Assembly (NCBI GenBank): GCA_027886175.1
Contig: JAJNNQ010000096.1
Coordinates: 62,001 to 126,000, forward strand
Reading direction: 5' to 3'
Length of the DNA: 64,000 bases
Origin: Phylloscopus collybita
Lineage: Eukaryota; Chordata; Aves; Passeriformes; Phylloscopidae
Shown piece by piece: positions 36,363-49,279 of the stretch (positions are counted from its first letter, which is position 1; each line of letters begins with the position of its first letter). The notes below the pieces were generated by a model that was given only the letters and a program-made list of their open reading frames with translations, did not search any database and was not told where the DNA came from. The position numbers and the translations under genes are program-made.

Positions 36363-37400
36363 CTGTGGAGATGTTCCAGTCAGGTGAAGTACAGCTCATC
36401 CCTCAGCCCCTGACTAAGCAAGGGCAGCAGAGGAGAGCAAAATATGAGGAAATGCTTTAATCAATGCTTAGGGCAGTGTCCTCCTTTCCTCTGGGCAAGC
36501 TATTAAGAAGGGGAATCCAACCCCTCTGCCTTCCAGTCTCAGCATTCAAGGACACAGCCTGTTTGCTCTCACACCCTGAGAACAGTGAATGCTGTCAGTT
36601 CATACCCCTTGTTTGAATTACTGCAAAAAATCACAGAAAACTGCATTATTCTGATACTCGAGTGGTTTTTAGACATATTCAGGGTCCAGGGGAACGTCCT
36701 GCAGTTCAACAAGGCCAAGTGCAAGGCCAAGAAAATACTCTGAGGGTTTGAGCCTCTGCTAGGAGATAGGCTGGGAGAACTGGAGGTGTCCAGCCTGGAG
36801 GAAAGAGGGCTCTGGGAAGACCTTTGAGCCCCTTGTAGGGGCTCTAGGAGAGCTGGAGAGGCACTTGGGCCATGGGCCTGGAGTGCCAGGACAAGGGGAA
36901 ATGGCTTTCCACTGACAGAGGGTAGGGTTCAGTGGGGTATTGGGAAGAAATTCTTCCCTATGAGAGGATGAAGCCCTGGCACAGGATGCCCAGAGAAGCT
37001 GTGGCTGCCTCATCCTTGAAGTGTGGGCCAGGCTGGAAAGGGCTTGGAGCAGCCTGGGATAGTGGAAGGTGCTCCTGCCATGGCAGGCTGGGGTTGGGAC
37101 TGGGTGACCTTTAAAAGGTGCCTTTCAACCCATTCTAGGATTCTTCAGCAGTCTGCCTAAACATTTTTTGAGGGTATTTTTTTGAGCAGAACAGGTAACT
37201 GTTCATTGAAGACCATGAAGACCTAACTTCACAGATAATCTAACAGCCCTTCATTCATTTCTATGACTGTTCTAGGCTAGATTAACAGAATTCATTATGG
37301 TCTGGTTTTGTTAAAATCAAGTAGAAAAGCATTTGAAATACAAGTGGGTTCTTCTACAATATTTAACAGCTTCTCTAGTGCGTAATATTGTCATAATAAA
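36363..37400 (+). other. MAPK15 3' UTR with embedded CR1 and polyA signal
   Basis: After the stop at 36360-36362 the next plausible plus-strand AATAAA is at 37395-37400. A plus-strand CR1 fragment (about 36690-37145; GAAATTCTTCCCTATGAGAG, CCTTTCAACCCATTCTAGGA) sits inside, so the mature UTR may carry CR1 sequence unless an earlier signal is used. Confidence 0.5.
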
Positions 37401-38324
37401 TCCTTTATATTGCACTGCAGAAAATCTTTGTCTTTCAAGAAGCATTTGCTGTGTCTTCTTCAGTTAATATTTGGTCATTTTTATTGTTTTTGCTTTCAGA
37501 AAGCAAAGTTTCATGATACTGTTGCTGAGACATCATAAAGGTGTTGCCAGTCTACAGTGGGACTACAGGAAACTGTATATAACTGTTTCAATGATGATTT
37601 TGGATACATTTTCCTCATGAACTTGAAACTCTCGTCTCTGTCCCTGAGGTTTTACTCTGCCTGTAATGATTGATTGTTATTACCCCTCAGCTCTCTCAAC
37701 TGCTCATGCTGCTCCAGACCTGTCACCTCATGAACTACAGTTACACTGTCAAGGAAGTCACTACTTGGCCAAGGCAGGACTTCAGATGCATATTTAAACT
37801 CAGACTCACCTGAGAAGACCTCCTAAAACCAAGCCCTTCTCCATCACTAGCACCTCAGCAGCTTCTTTCAGCTCAGCCCCTAAAGCAAATTAATTCCCTA
37901 CACACAAAGGAACAAACCACAAGCAAACCAGACCCCGCAGGCTCAGGAACTGGCAAATACAAAAGCTGGGCTGCTGGAGAAGATCAGAACCACAGCTTAG
38001 GCCAAGATGTTGATTACAACTATTTTTTTTTGTTTTTGCAAACCTTCAAAAAAGTGCCTCCTGTGTCTCATCAATTGTGAGATACAGAAAAAGAGTAACT
38101 TCACCTGAGAAACTTCACTGAGCTTTAAATATTTTTTCCAGTTAACATCTGTGTGTGTATTCATCTTTTCTGGCCCAAACGCAAGTACTGAATTTTCTAT
38201 TTTTTTTTCTGAAATTTGAATCGTTTTGTCGGCTGAAAATATTCCTTGGGTTTAACAGAGACTATCACTTAGTTTTGTACAGTAACAGAGACTTGTTTTT
38301 TAAGCATGTTGTCATTTTAATTGT
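37401..38324. other. Intergenic space between convergent MAPK15 and FAM83H
   Basis: About 0.9 kb without a recognisable gene or repeat family. The two genes meet tail to tail here. Confidence 0.6.
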
Positions 38325-38532
38325 TTTATTTGGAACATACTGTGATAAGGTTGTTTGATACCACCTGACTTTATTGAGCAAACTGTGCCGTGGGAGGCTC
38401 GTGCTGGATACATTTCTGCTCACTAATGAAAAAGAGCACTGCCATTGGGGTTTGTGGCCATCATAGACAAGTTTCTTCCTCATTTCCCTGTGACAGTCAG
38501 TGATTAAATGGAATTAAATAGGATTTCTAGGA
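38325..38532 (-). terminator. FAM83H 3' UTR and polyadenylation signals
   Basis: Minus-strand AATAAA hexamers lie at 38370-38375 and 38325-38330, 158-203 bases beyond the FAM83H stop. Confidence 0.5.
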
Positions 38533-41500
38533 TCATTTTTTGGTCTTGAAGGTCCCCAGGATTTTGGGCATGAATTTTCCCATTTTCTTGTCTTTGGCAT
38601 CTGTGTCATATTCCTCTTCACTGGGACTCGTGTGTTCGTCCTTCTTGCAGAACACCTCAAACCTGCTGTAGACTCGCTTCTCCTTCCGCATGTTCTCCAT
38701 TTTCTTCAGGAGGGTGTCTCTGTCCTCTGATGGCTGCCGCTGGAGGTTCCTTTTCTGGCTCCCAAAACTCTCAGACCTGTGGATGTTGCAGCTTTTCTCC
38801 TTTTCCCCTTTTCTTTCCAAGCTCGTGGTCGACCTGGAGAGGTCAGGGTTGCTGGTGGATGGCAGCTGCTTGGCCAGCTCGGCTCTGTTCTTCTGGCTGT
38901 TGGCAGAGATCTGCTCCAGGATCACCTTGGTGTCGTCACGCAAGTTGCTGCTGTACAGGATGTTGGCTGTGGAGGAAGGGAACCTCCCTTGTGTTGTCTG
39001 GCTGCTCTTGGGGGGGAGCGGTGCTGTGAATTTGTGGGGTTTTTCTTCCTCCATTGCTTCCTGGCAGTCCCCTGTGGATGATCGTTTGAGCACCACTGTC
39101 TGCTTGTCACATTTCCCACTCTCAGAAGCAGGTTCCTCCTCCAGTTTCTTTTCACCTTTTGGGTTCAAAAGCTGCTTCAGCCGTAGGGACCCTTTTCTTA
39201 AAAACTCCATGGGATTTTGCTCTTGTTTTGAACAGTCTTCCTCAGATTTGTTGAGAGAGCTGTCAGACCCTTGACTTCTAGACAGGCTTTCTAGAACTGA
39301 GGATGTAGTACTTGTCCTAACCTGTGGTTTCTTCATTTCTGTGTTGGCTAATTTTGGAGAGTCTTCTCTGAAGGTCACTCTGTCCTTCTTCTCTGGAAGA
39401 GACAATTTCTGAGTGTCTCCTACAAATATCAGGCTCTCCTTCTCTGGAAGAGGAGGTTTGTTCTCGATGGGGTAGAATCGGGATGACAGCTTGTCCACCT
39501 TAGTGCCAAGATGTGCCAGGGGATCTTTACTCAACGTGTCCCCAAGCTGGGGGGTGGATGAGGCCATTCCAAATGCTCTGTCCAACTCTCCATGCATTTT
39601 GTAAGTACTGCAGGAGTCTTTGGAGTCCAGCACCCTGCTCTCCAGAATCTTGTACTGCACAGATTTGGTGCATTTCTTCTCTGTATTCTGTGACTCCTCC
39701 TGTAGGTAACCCGAAACAGCTTTGGTGTGGGTGACCGTGCCCCGTTCCATGTCCTTGCCCACAGCTTTGTACTTCTCCAGCAGCTCGGCCACTTTGGAGG
39801 AGGCAGCCGTCTTGATGGTTTCATTGTCCTTTGTTAACTCACTGGACATTTGCTCTTTTTGGATCATCTGCACCTTTTCTATTGTGGTGTTTGGCTGATC
39901 TAATTTGGCAGCACTGAAAATCAGAGAGGACCTAAGCCTGGAGCTCCTCTGGATCAAGGGATTTATCCTGGACCTGAAGGCATCTGGTTTCATTATTGAG
40001 GTTTCTTCACCTGCTCTATCAGGATCTGCAGATTCCTTGGCACTGTCAATTCCCAGTGGCTTGCTACTGAAGGGTGTGGGGGGTTTGAATGCTGGGACAA
40101 GGTCACTGGGGTGCTTTGTGAGGGGATCCCCAAGAGCATCGTTATATGCCTCGGACTCCATGGGCATCGGGAGCCCTTCATCAGGCTCAGACTGGTAGGC
40201 ACTGAGGTACGAAGAAATCCTCCAGTTCCGTAACCCGGTTCTGTTTTCCTGCGTGTTCTTGTCGTCATCCTGGTCTTCCTCCTTGTCCTGCAGGAACAGG
40301 CGCTGCTCCAGGCTCTGCTTCTGCGTGGGAGAAGTCTGGCAAATGAATTTCTGTCCTATGTTCTGCCTCCGTAACATCATTCCCATGGGGCCATTGCCCG
40401 CAGGGTTCAGCTGGTCAGAGCCGTGTCTCACCTCCCTGGAGGAATTTGAGGGCACGTAATCCAGCCGTAAGGGGAAACCCTCTTGTGGGAAACTGGGCTC
40501 CAGTTCAGGGTATCGGGGTCCCTCTCCGTAGTCTTCCAGTTCATTGAATCCTGGCCTACCCCCTCGAATCCTCTCAAAGAATCCCTGAGGTCTGCCAGAA
40601 AGATGGGGATGTTCAAACTGGTACTGGTAGAACTGGTCCTTCTGGAAATGACTGGATTGGATTTTGAACTCGTCCATGTTGTTCATGAACATCTGCCGTG
40701 TGTACTGCTTGGCAGAAGCAAAATTTTCAAACGTTCCTTCTGCAAAACTGTGTCTCTTAAAAGCGTCCAGCTCCAGCTGCTTGGAACGGAGAAAACCCCT
40801 GACTGGGTCCATCTGGGAATTCTCCATTTCCACCTTTTTGTACATCCGCAAGGCTGAGCCCTCCACAGTGTGCCGCAGCATGTCATCCCGTCGGAAGTTG
40901 GAGAGGAAGTACCTGTCTGGATCCACCCTGTCCATGAAGGAGGGGAAGAGACTCTCATCCCTCTGGAACATCAGGGGGCCTTTCTTGGGGAAAAAGGGCA
41001 TGTTATTGCCAAAGGGAGCCATGGCGAACGCGTTCTCTGGCTTTGCCAAGAGGTTGGCTGGAGGAACGAGAGGTTCCGACTGTGCAAACAAAATGCGGAA
41101 TTCTTCGTCAAAGCTGGCCACCAGCTCACCCTGGAAGATGTGTGCAATGCTCCTGTGAATCTTCTCAAAGGACCACATGAAACTGCAGAGAGAACAGAGG
41201 TGATGGAGGGTGTTACCAGTAACTCAGCTGTTTTCATTAAAACCTTTGCTCACCTGAAGCAAATTCTGAATTTTCTGTCTGGGCAGAAATAGGGCAAAAT
41301 AATGGCAGAAAATTCCCCTGCAGCTGCTTGTTACACATGATTGTTCCCAAAACTAACACCTTGATAGATTTGGGATCACATCTTTGCAGAGAATTTTACA
41401 AGGCAATAAAGGATTTCTGTTCTAAAAAGCCAGCCAGTTGTGTCACCCAGAGCGTGAGCTGATGATAATCCTTATGTGAAGTAGATGTTCCTGTCTTTAA

Positions 41501-44500
41501 CACTGTCAGTAATGACCTGGACAACAGTCAGTCTGTACCCTCAACACCTGGCAGGTGACACCAGTCGGGGGACCCCAAAGGCTGGGAGATGTGCTGACAG
41601 GAACCTCTGAAAAGACAAACCCAAGATCTTTCTCCTGGGGTGGCACAACCCTTCCACCCGAACAGCTTGAGGGGGACGGAGCGGAAGGAGCTGGGCTGGA
41701 AATGAGGGAGGAAGATGTTCAGTGTTACCGTGTTCATCTTCCCAAGTCAAGCTCTGCTTTTTATTTTCTCCATCTGCTGACTGATGGGAAGCAGGGAAGG
41801 GATCCCTTATTTTGTCTTGCCTGTGTGTGCAGGTTTGCTGTAGCTGTTAAAACTGTATCACAACCCAGGAGTGTCCTTGCCTTTACAGTTCTCTACCAGA
41901 TCTGCTGGGAATCATGAGGGACACCTTTGTGAGGCTTGGCTGCCTGCTGGGCTTAACCAAAACCCTTAGAATTACTGTCCTTTCTTTTTTTTTTTCTTTT
42001 TTTTCACAGATCTTTTAATGTGAAGGAAGCTTGGTTTGGGGTTGTCTGGGCTCAAGGATTTCTTTAGTTGGTGTATCTACCTCCACTGCAAAATTTTGGA
42101 GTACTTTCCCCCAAAAAATTATACTCTGTGTCCTTCAGTGAGCAAAATTTTTGTCCCTGATATCCACGTGGAAGTGTCAGAATGCTGCTTTACCAGTTCA
42201 CCAGCCTGTCTCTCAGAATCCCAGACTGGTTTGGGTTGGGACTATCATACTTTGTTTCATCTTCTCAGCCATGTGCAGGGACACTTTCCACTAGCCCATG
42301 TTGCTCCAAGCCACGTTGAGCCTCATCCTGAACACTTCCACAACTTCCCACTTCAGAAATGACACAATATTTGAAAGCCCAGAGCACATGGGAGTGTGGC
42401 AGAAGTAGTCCTGAACACTTAACAATTAACTTGATGCTCTCATAAACAAAAAATTATCTAATTGGAACCGTTAGTTGTTTGTTACAGCATCAAATGTAGT
42501 TCTGTTCAAACATCAGGGAAAAAAAAAATGAAGTGGAACCTTATTATCAAGCAATGTGCACTTTAAACAGATTCTTATCATTTTTTTTATATATACTGTG
42601 TTTTAAAATACCCTTAATTCTATTTGCTTATCTTCCACCATGAGAAGCAATTCATGATAGGCTTTGAGCAACCTGGCCTAGAAGGTCTCTCTGCCAACAG
42701 CAGGGGCAGAAATATGAACTTTAGGGTCTGTCCAGCCCAAACCATTCTGTGATTCTATGATTACATTCTTAGAGCATGACAGGTGTTTATCCCATCACTC
42801 TTAATATGTGAAGGAGGAATTCTTCTACTGGAACTCACTAAAAACATTCATTCTGCCAAAAATGAACGCCTTAGCTGGAAAGATTGTTATTCCCAAAAGG
42901 ATGGTAATGTGTTAATGGCTGATCTCAATCCGAACTAAAACCACCCACCACAAAACCATCCACCTCTCTGTTGCCCAGAGAAGCTGTGGCTGCCCCATGC
43001 CTGAAAGTGTCCAAGGTCAGGTTGGATGGGGCTTGGAGCAGCCTGGTGTAGTGGAAGGTGTCCCTGCCCATGTGGGGCTGTGGGAGTGGAACAAGATGAG
43101 CTTTGAAGTCCCTTCCCACACAAACCATGCTGTGATTTGCTGGTTCTGTGAGTGGAGGTCCAAGTTCATTTGGTCCAGACTAAGATGCAAATCTTACACT
43201 CCTTACACTCTGGCAAACTCTCCCTGGAATGGATCAGATGGGAGCTGAGCTCCTCTGCAGCCAGCCCCTTGCACAAAGCACCTGAGTGTCTCTCTGAACT
43301 GGACAGGGCCCCTCACCTGTAGTTGCCACTCAGCACCACCATGCAGTCCACCAGCAGGAACTTCTCCTTCAGGTGCCCCTTGAAGGACATCCCCGTGCGG
43401 CAGTAGTAGGTTGGGCCAGACACTGTCCTCACCCTCAGGAACTGCGAACCAGAAAGGCACTGACTCAGATGGGACCCTCATTCCCACCCTGCCCCTCCTT
43501 CCCTGTTCCCTTTGAACCTCCATCCTGCCACTGGATTATCCTCCAGCTCCAGTGGCTCTGCCTGCAGACACTGATGTACAAACCCCTTTCTCAGCACATC
43601 TTCAGCCTTCACCCCATGTCGTGCCAGCTCTCCTCACTTTCTTCACACTCATCTTTCACCAGGCTGTGGCCCGTTCTCCCCTTTTTCAGGTGTTTCCTGC
43701 CATACTGGCCCTCTGTGTCACAGGACACACCCCCTTAGGACACGCATCAGGTAGGGCAGGTCTTTGCTCACCTCCACATAGTTCAGGTTGACTCTGCACT
43801 TGGCAGCTGTGTCAAGAAAAAGCTGGGAGTTCATTTCATCCAGCAGGATGTAGACAGGCACTCGTCGAGAAGCAGCATCCAGCACCTCAAACAGCAGATC
43901 CACGTCGGTGAAAATGTCCATCACAATTGCCACCACCTGGGGAAGGGATGCAGGGACACATCACCCACCTCTGCTGGATCATGCCCTGACCAACCATGTT
44001 TCCCAGCTTCTCACACCCCAGAGCTGCACTGTCCCCATCTCAGCTTCTTTTTGAAACAGGAAACATCCCAGTTAAAGGTTCCATTAAGCACTGTGGGCTC
44101 CAAACTGGAAAGAGAATTTCTGTCCAGGAAGGTGCATGTTCTGTGTAAGCAGATGAGGGGAAACCTTCCTGGTGTTTCCCGACTTGTCAATCCAATGATT
44201 CCATTAATTTTTTTGCCATGTAATCACACTGGATGGTTTATGGAGCTGGTTCCCCCACTCCAACATCCACATGCCATTTTTAGATAACTTCCTGGCCAGC
44301 ATTCAGACAGCCACTATTCAGCTGCAGCTGCATCCATGTGCTGATTATATGGGAAGCAGCTTCACAGGAAGGACCCTTCCTGTCCTTCCCACCTGCCTGA
44401 GTGTAAATACTTGATGGAAAGGGCATAAGGAAGAAGGAGCCAAACTCTTCTCAGTGGAGCCCAGGGAGAGGACAAGACACAAACTGAAACACAACAAATT

Positions 44501-45759
44501 ACAGTTCAGTACAGAAAAGCCTTTGTAAGGAGACCATCAACATGGGAACAGACTGTCCAGAAAGGTTGAGTCTCCACCCTTGGAGATGCTCAACGACACA
44601 TCCTGAGTGACCCTCTCTAATTGACCTCCTCTGAGCAGGGGGGTGGACAGGACCAGCCCCAGAGGCCCCTTCCAATCTCTAATGTTTTATGATTCTGTGA
44701 ACTCCTGGTGTATTTTAGCATGACCTAGGACACTGTGCCATGACAGCAATGCAGACAAGCTTTGGTGCAGCCAATGGTGCATTTGAATCATCCTGCTCCT
44801 TTGTCAGGTTCTGGAAGCAAAGTTAAGGGAATTGTCAGAGAACCTGATGTTGCTCAGCCTGGAGAAAAGAAGGCTCCAGGAAAATCTAACAGCCCCTTCC
44901 AGTGCCTAAAGTGGCTCCAAAAGAGCTCAGGACAGACTTTGCTCAAGAGCCTGGAGTGACAAAACAAGGGGGAGTGGCTTTACACTGCCAGAGGGCAGAG
45001 GTAGATGAGATATTGGGAAGAAATTGTTCCCTGTGAGAAGGATAAAGCCCTGGTACAGTGTGCCCTGAGAAACTGCCCCATCCCTGGGGGCTGGGTGGCT
45101 GCCCCATCCCTGGAAGTGTTCAAGGCCAGGTTGGATGGGGCTTGGAGGAATCTGGCTGAGTGGAAGGTGTCCCTCTCCATGGCATGGGGTGGAACTGGAT
45201 GAGCTTTGAGGTCCCTCTGACCCAAACCACTGCATTATGATTCTCTATTCTGATGCTTCTCTGGCACATGTGTGATTTTACCTCTGCTCTAGCTGGGCTC
45301 ATCCTGTCTCACCTGCTGAGCTGCTCGAATCATCCTGCGAGCCTCCTCCTTAATGCTGGGGTTGTCTGGGGGAGGTGGCTGCACCAGTGTTGTCACCTCT
45401 GTTCCCCTGAAGCCAAAGACCATTGGCCATCCCAGGTCAAGCTCAGGAACAGCAAGATCTGAGTTCATGGGCCAGTAAGTCCCGGAGGATCCGTCCATGT
45501 CATTGTCCCCCGCGGTGTCTGTGCTGCCCTCCTGGCTGGCGTACTGCGGCTTCTGGAGGTTCTGGATGATGTGATCCACCTCAGAGCCACACAGGAAGTC
45601 AGGGGCCGCCTCCTCGGCCAGGAAGCGCTGGTAACTCTCCTTGCCCTCCTCGGTGAGAACGTCCAGGGCCAGGCGGTAATACTCCTTGTAGTGGGGGGGA
45701 AGGTAGTTGGGGTCAAGGGGGTTGTCCCCCTGTGAGGAGCTTTGGGATCGACGAGCCAT
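38533..45759 (-). CDS. FAM83H: FAM83H, DUF1669 scaffold protein; complete, four coding exons
   Basis: Exons: 45759-45313, 43936-43772, 43441-43317 and the large 41182-38533, all GT-AG with consistent phases: 3387 bases, 1128 residues (human about 1179). Residues 1 to about 290 form the DUF1669 pseudo-phospholipase D domain, starting MARRSQSSSQGDNPLDPNYL. The HKD-like motif reads KEKFLLVD, with Lys for the first His, so lipase activity is not expected. The segment FDEEFRILFAQSEPLVP, in the region where FAM83 proteins bind casein kinase 1, is intact. The long tail is Ser/Lys/Glu-rich and disordered-looking; it keeps FRSRINPLIQRSSRLRSSLI, YSSNLRDDTK, KEKRVYSRFEVFCKK and the terminal PKILGTFKTKK. 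The SP-rich repeats of the human tail are largely absent. In human it localises CK1 to keratin filaments, and truncations cause enamel hypocalcification. The start codon exon has an acceptor at 45777-45778 and 17 bases of 5' UTR, so an upstream non-coding exon exists. Confidence 0.96.
42215..42360 (-). mobile_element. CR1 3'-end fragment, FAM83H intron
   Basis: Minus-strand tail: AGACTGGTTTGGGTTGGGAC, CACTTTCCACTAGCCCATGT; between the last two coding exons. Confidence 0.8.
42660..42765 (+). mobile_element. CR1 3'-end fragment, FAM83H intron
   Basis: Plus-strand tail: GAGCAACCTGGCCTAGAAGG, ending AACCATTCTGTGATTCTATG. Confidence 0.85.
42965..43150 (+). mobile_element. CR1 3' fragment, FAM83H intron
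   Basis: Plus-strand tail: GCCCAGAGAAGCTGTGGCTG, GGATGGGGCTTGGAGCAGCC; about 170 bases from a coding exon. Confidence 0.9.
44540..45250 (+). mobile_element. Two plus-strand CR1 fragments, FAM83H first coding intron
   Basis: 44540-44705 ends CCCTTCCAATCTCTAATGTT; 44815-45250 carries GGCCAGGTTGGATGGGGCTT and ends at CACTGCATTATGATTCTCTA, close to the donor of the start-codon exon. An internal part of the second (near 45080) has a short repeated GCCCCATCCCTGG. Confidence 0.85.
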
Positions 45760-47184
45760 CAGGGGAGGAGGGAAAGCTGGAGGGAGAGAAAAACATCTGT
45801 GAGAGTGGTGTCATGACAGCAACACATCCTCCTCAGAGAGCAAAGGCAGTGATTAAAAGAACATGGAGCAATGCTGGAGAAAGTTCAGTCCAAAGGCACG
45901 GGAGCCTAAAATTAGGCAGAGGTGTGAGTCACTTAACCATTACCTTCACACAGGTAACAGTTTTGGGCCAAAATAAGGAACAAATCAACCAGGCAACCCT
46001 GGGATAAGCAAGGCAAGTGCATCCAACAGAATGGCCAACTTTCTCTTTTAGGCTGATGGTTGCTAAGCGACAATTTATCATTCATTTTCAAGTCAAAATC
46101 AAAGCTGTAGGTGGTTATTATCTATACTCCATTAAAATTAATTTCCAAATGCTACAGAAGTAATTTGCTATGTTTGGGCAAATATACAGAAGTAATTTGT
46201 AATGCGGCCCTAAACCAAAAGCGCCTGCCTGAACACAGGGGCACCCTCTGGACCTTTATAAATTGGGTGTTATAACCACCTCAGCATGTGAACAGAAGCA
46301 GGTGGTGCATGGGTGCAGGTGGGTATAGGGGTGTCCTGCTGGTGTAACACAGTCAGAAGGCAGAGCAGTCTTCATCAGAAGAATGAAGAAATTAAAAACA
46401 AGGGATGTGATCACTTCTTCAGTCTCCTCATGCTGAGAAAAAAACAGAGCTGAAGGGGCTCACACACAATATTTGATAATTGTCTATAGGGGGCCATTAT
46501 TTGAGACTATAGACAAATCTGATTTAACCCATTTTTGAAGGAAAAGCTGCTTGTGCCACAACAGTAATATCTGACTGATCCACAGATTTCTCAAAGCACT
46601 TTGGCTTTAGACTCTGAACTAATGCCAATGCTGGAATTTTCTTTTCCTGCACCCAACACTGAGATGCCAACAGAGACTTCTCGTGATCCCCAAAAGAGTG
46701 ACTCCTGCTAAGTTATGTTACTGAGAGTGAGTACAGAAGGTGAGGGTTGCTGCTGTTGTCGTTGCCATCCAACACTTCTGCTTCCAAAATGGGAGGGATT
46801 GCCATGGACTGGGAGGAAAACAAAGTCTTCAGACTCAGACTCTCATGCATGAAGAGCTGTAAGGATAAACTAGTTTCAAGGTCTTTTCTGAACCACCTGC
46901 CTAGCACACAGCAGTGCTGTGTTACTCCTGCTCCAAACTGAAACTCCTGGTAAAGCTGCATGATACAACAGGAAAAATTATGGTCTTAATGTAAGGATAG
47001 GAAAATCCAACAGGTCCACATGTGATGTACTGCAACAGATAATCATCTTTATACTCCACACATGCAGCTGCCTTTACTGTCTGAATTGTCTGAATTTATC
47101 TTCCCACTCTAATTCTGTCTTTTTTTTCTCTGTGTAAGAGAAAAAAAGGACAAAGCACTCCAGTATGTATCTCTGGTGGTGCCC

Positions 47185-47262
47185 CTGCCCATTGCAGGGG
47201 TGTGGAACAAAATGGTCTTTAAGGTGCCCTTCCAACTCAGACCTGTGATTTTAGGATGCTCA
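47185..47262 (+). mobile_element. CR1 3'-end scrap
   Basis: Plus-strand tail: CTTTAAGGTGCCCTTCCAAC followed by CTGTGATTTTAGGATG. Confidence 0.75.
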
Positions 47263-47879
47263 AGTCACCTATGTTCCTGCTTTTAACTATTTCAGCAATC
47301 ATGTCATTTTAAGGACTTGCTCCCGTGTTCCACTAATCTTGGACAGAAGAACAACATATCCAACCCATCCAGATATAACCCATGAAGGGGACAATGGTCC
47401 CACAGCAAACTGTTCACAGTGCTCAGAGATGGGAGCGTGAGAGACACAGGACCAACTGCAACATTAAAAGGAAGAAGCATCAGAAGAACCCTGCAGTACT
47501 GCTGGACAATCAAGGACAGCAGAGGAAATGTCATGCTGATAAAGTGCGAAGCAATTTTATATCGATTAATATAATTCTTTCATTACAGTTATAAATGAAG
47601 AGGGAGAAGACTGACCTGTAAATAAGCATCAGGTGATACTGACTGTTATTTGGTAGGATGCCAGAAAACGGCAGCACTACACAGGTTCAGGAGGAACTGA
47701 CAGCCAGAGTGGGCTGGGGTATGGATGTTTTATTCCTCACATCCCAAAAAAGGGTGGTTTATGCCTAAACTCTGATTCCCCAGTCTAGAGAAGACATCTA
47801 CAAACTGTAACCAGGGCACCTCCACTACCAGCACAAGGACTAATGGGCAGAAAATTAACCTCACAGCTGGTAGGTTCAG

Positions 47880-48450
47880 AGCTCATCTGGGCTGATCTGG
47901 GAGAACTCCCTCCTTGCTCTGCAACTCCCTGACAGGGGGTGCAGCCAGATGGGGGTCAGGCTCTGCTCCCAGTTTTTACAGTGAGGAGTCACTTGAGTTC
48001 CCCAAGTGTTTGTGGTGCTCAGCATATTTGTGAATTAAGCAGGGAAACGGTACCAGTGAAGAATTGCGTTTGAGGCGAAAGCAAACTGACCCTCGTGGGT
48101 TTCCCTGAGACACAGAGGTGGAGCTGCGGGTGTCCTGGCACCACTGAACACAGCAATGGGGGTGGGCCTGGCAGGGATGATCTGGGGGAGCCTGCAGGGG
48201 ATGTTTGGAGGGGGCCTGGAAAACTCTGCACTTCACCTCTGTGTGTGTTTGGGGGGTTATTTCCTTCAAAATAGACCCACGACTCTGAAATAAAAACCAA
48301 AAGTTGTGTTTGTGTCCCAGCTCTGCACGTGTTCCATGGCTTGGAGCCACCTGGGCTGGTGGAAGGTGTCCTTGCCCGGGGCACGGGGTGGAACAAGATG
48401 AGCTTCAAGGTCCCTTCCAACCCAAACCATCTTGTGCCTCCATGATTCCA
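47880..48450 (+). mobile_element. CR1 fragments flanking a non-CR1 insert
   Basis: 47880-47975 (GGGGTGCAGCCAGATGGGGG) and 48330-48450 (GGTCCCTTCCAACCCAAACC) are plus-strand CR1 parts. The intervening ~350 bases look unrelated, suggesting an insertion into one CR1 copy or two separate fragments. Confidence 0.7.
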
Positions 48451-48540
48451 TTAATTGTTGGCATCCTTTAATTCCCTGGGTTGCAACAAGAACAATACAT
48501 CCATAGATGTTGATGAATTCTCAGTTTGCATAAAAAATGC

Positions 48541-48650
48541 TGGTTTATACATATAAGTAAATAAATAAATAAACAGTTATATACACACACAGATATATAT
48601 ATATAGATATATATAGATATATATAGATATACATACATACACACACAAAA
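48541..48650. repeat. TA/GATATA and AAAT-type microsatellite
   Basis: AAATAAATAAATAAA followed by alternating CA and a GATATATATA-type run with 11-base periodicity near 48590-48630. Confidence 0.95.
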
Positions 48651-49279
48651 TTCTGGGTATTTCATTAATTGTCCAAAATCCTTCCCTGTCAGGTAAAGCA
48701 GAAAGGAAGAAATTACCTATCACCTTTTGTCACTTTAGTGGGTGTGAGTTGAGTTCAGGCCAAGGAATAAATAAAATTTCTCCTGTTACAGCCCATCTTG
48801 CTGAATTCAGATGGATTCTGTACTTAGTTTATGGATTTTTTACAATTTTGTTTTGCTCTGTTCCAGCTCGTGGGATCACCTGTCCGCAGCTGGCAGAGCT
48901 CTGAGGCCCTGGGTCAGATTTGGTGTCATGAAGCTGCTGACTGCCAGGCTGGTTCTCCAGTTCTGGATCAAATCATCCACTATCTGGAAAGCAATTCCTC
49001 TCCAAATCAGATGGAAGCAATCACATACCACTTCTGGCTGATATTTGTGTGCCAGAGGTTTCTAAGACAGAACTGGTTTTTAAACTCCTACCTTTTCACA
49101 TCTCTCTTAACTAGTCATGATCCATTCCAAGTGTGTCCATTATCCCAGTGCAAGGCTGGATTTGGTGGAGGAGCAGTTTACATGCCTCAGGAAATAGCAG
49201 ATTAATTACTTATTGTGCCAGGTTGCCTTGTTGTTTTTTTTACTCCAGAACTGTGTATTCCATGCATTTTGTAGGGCAT

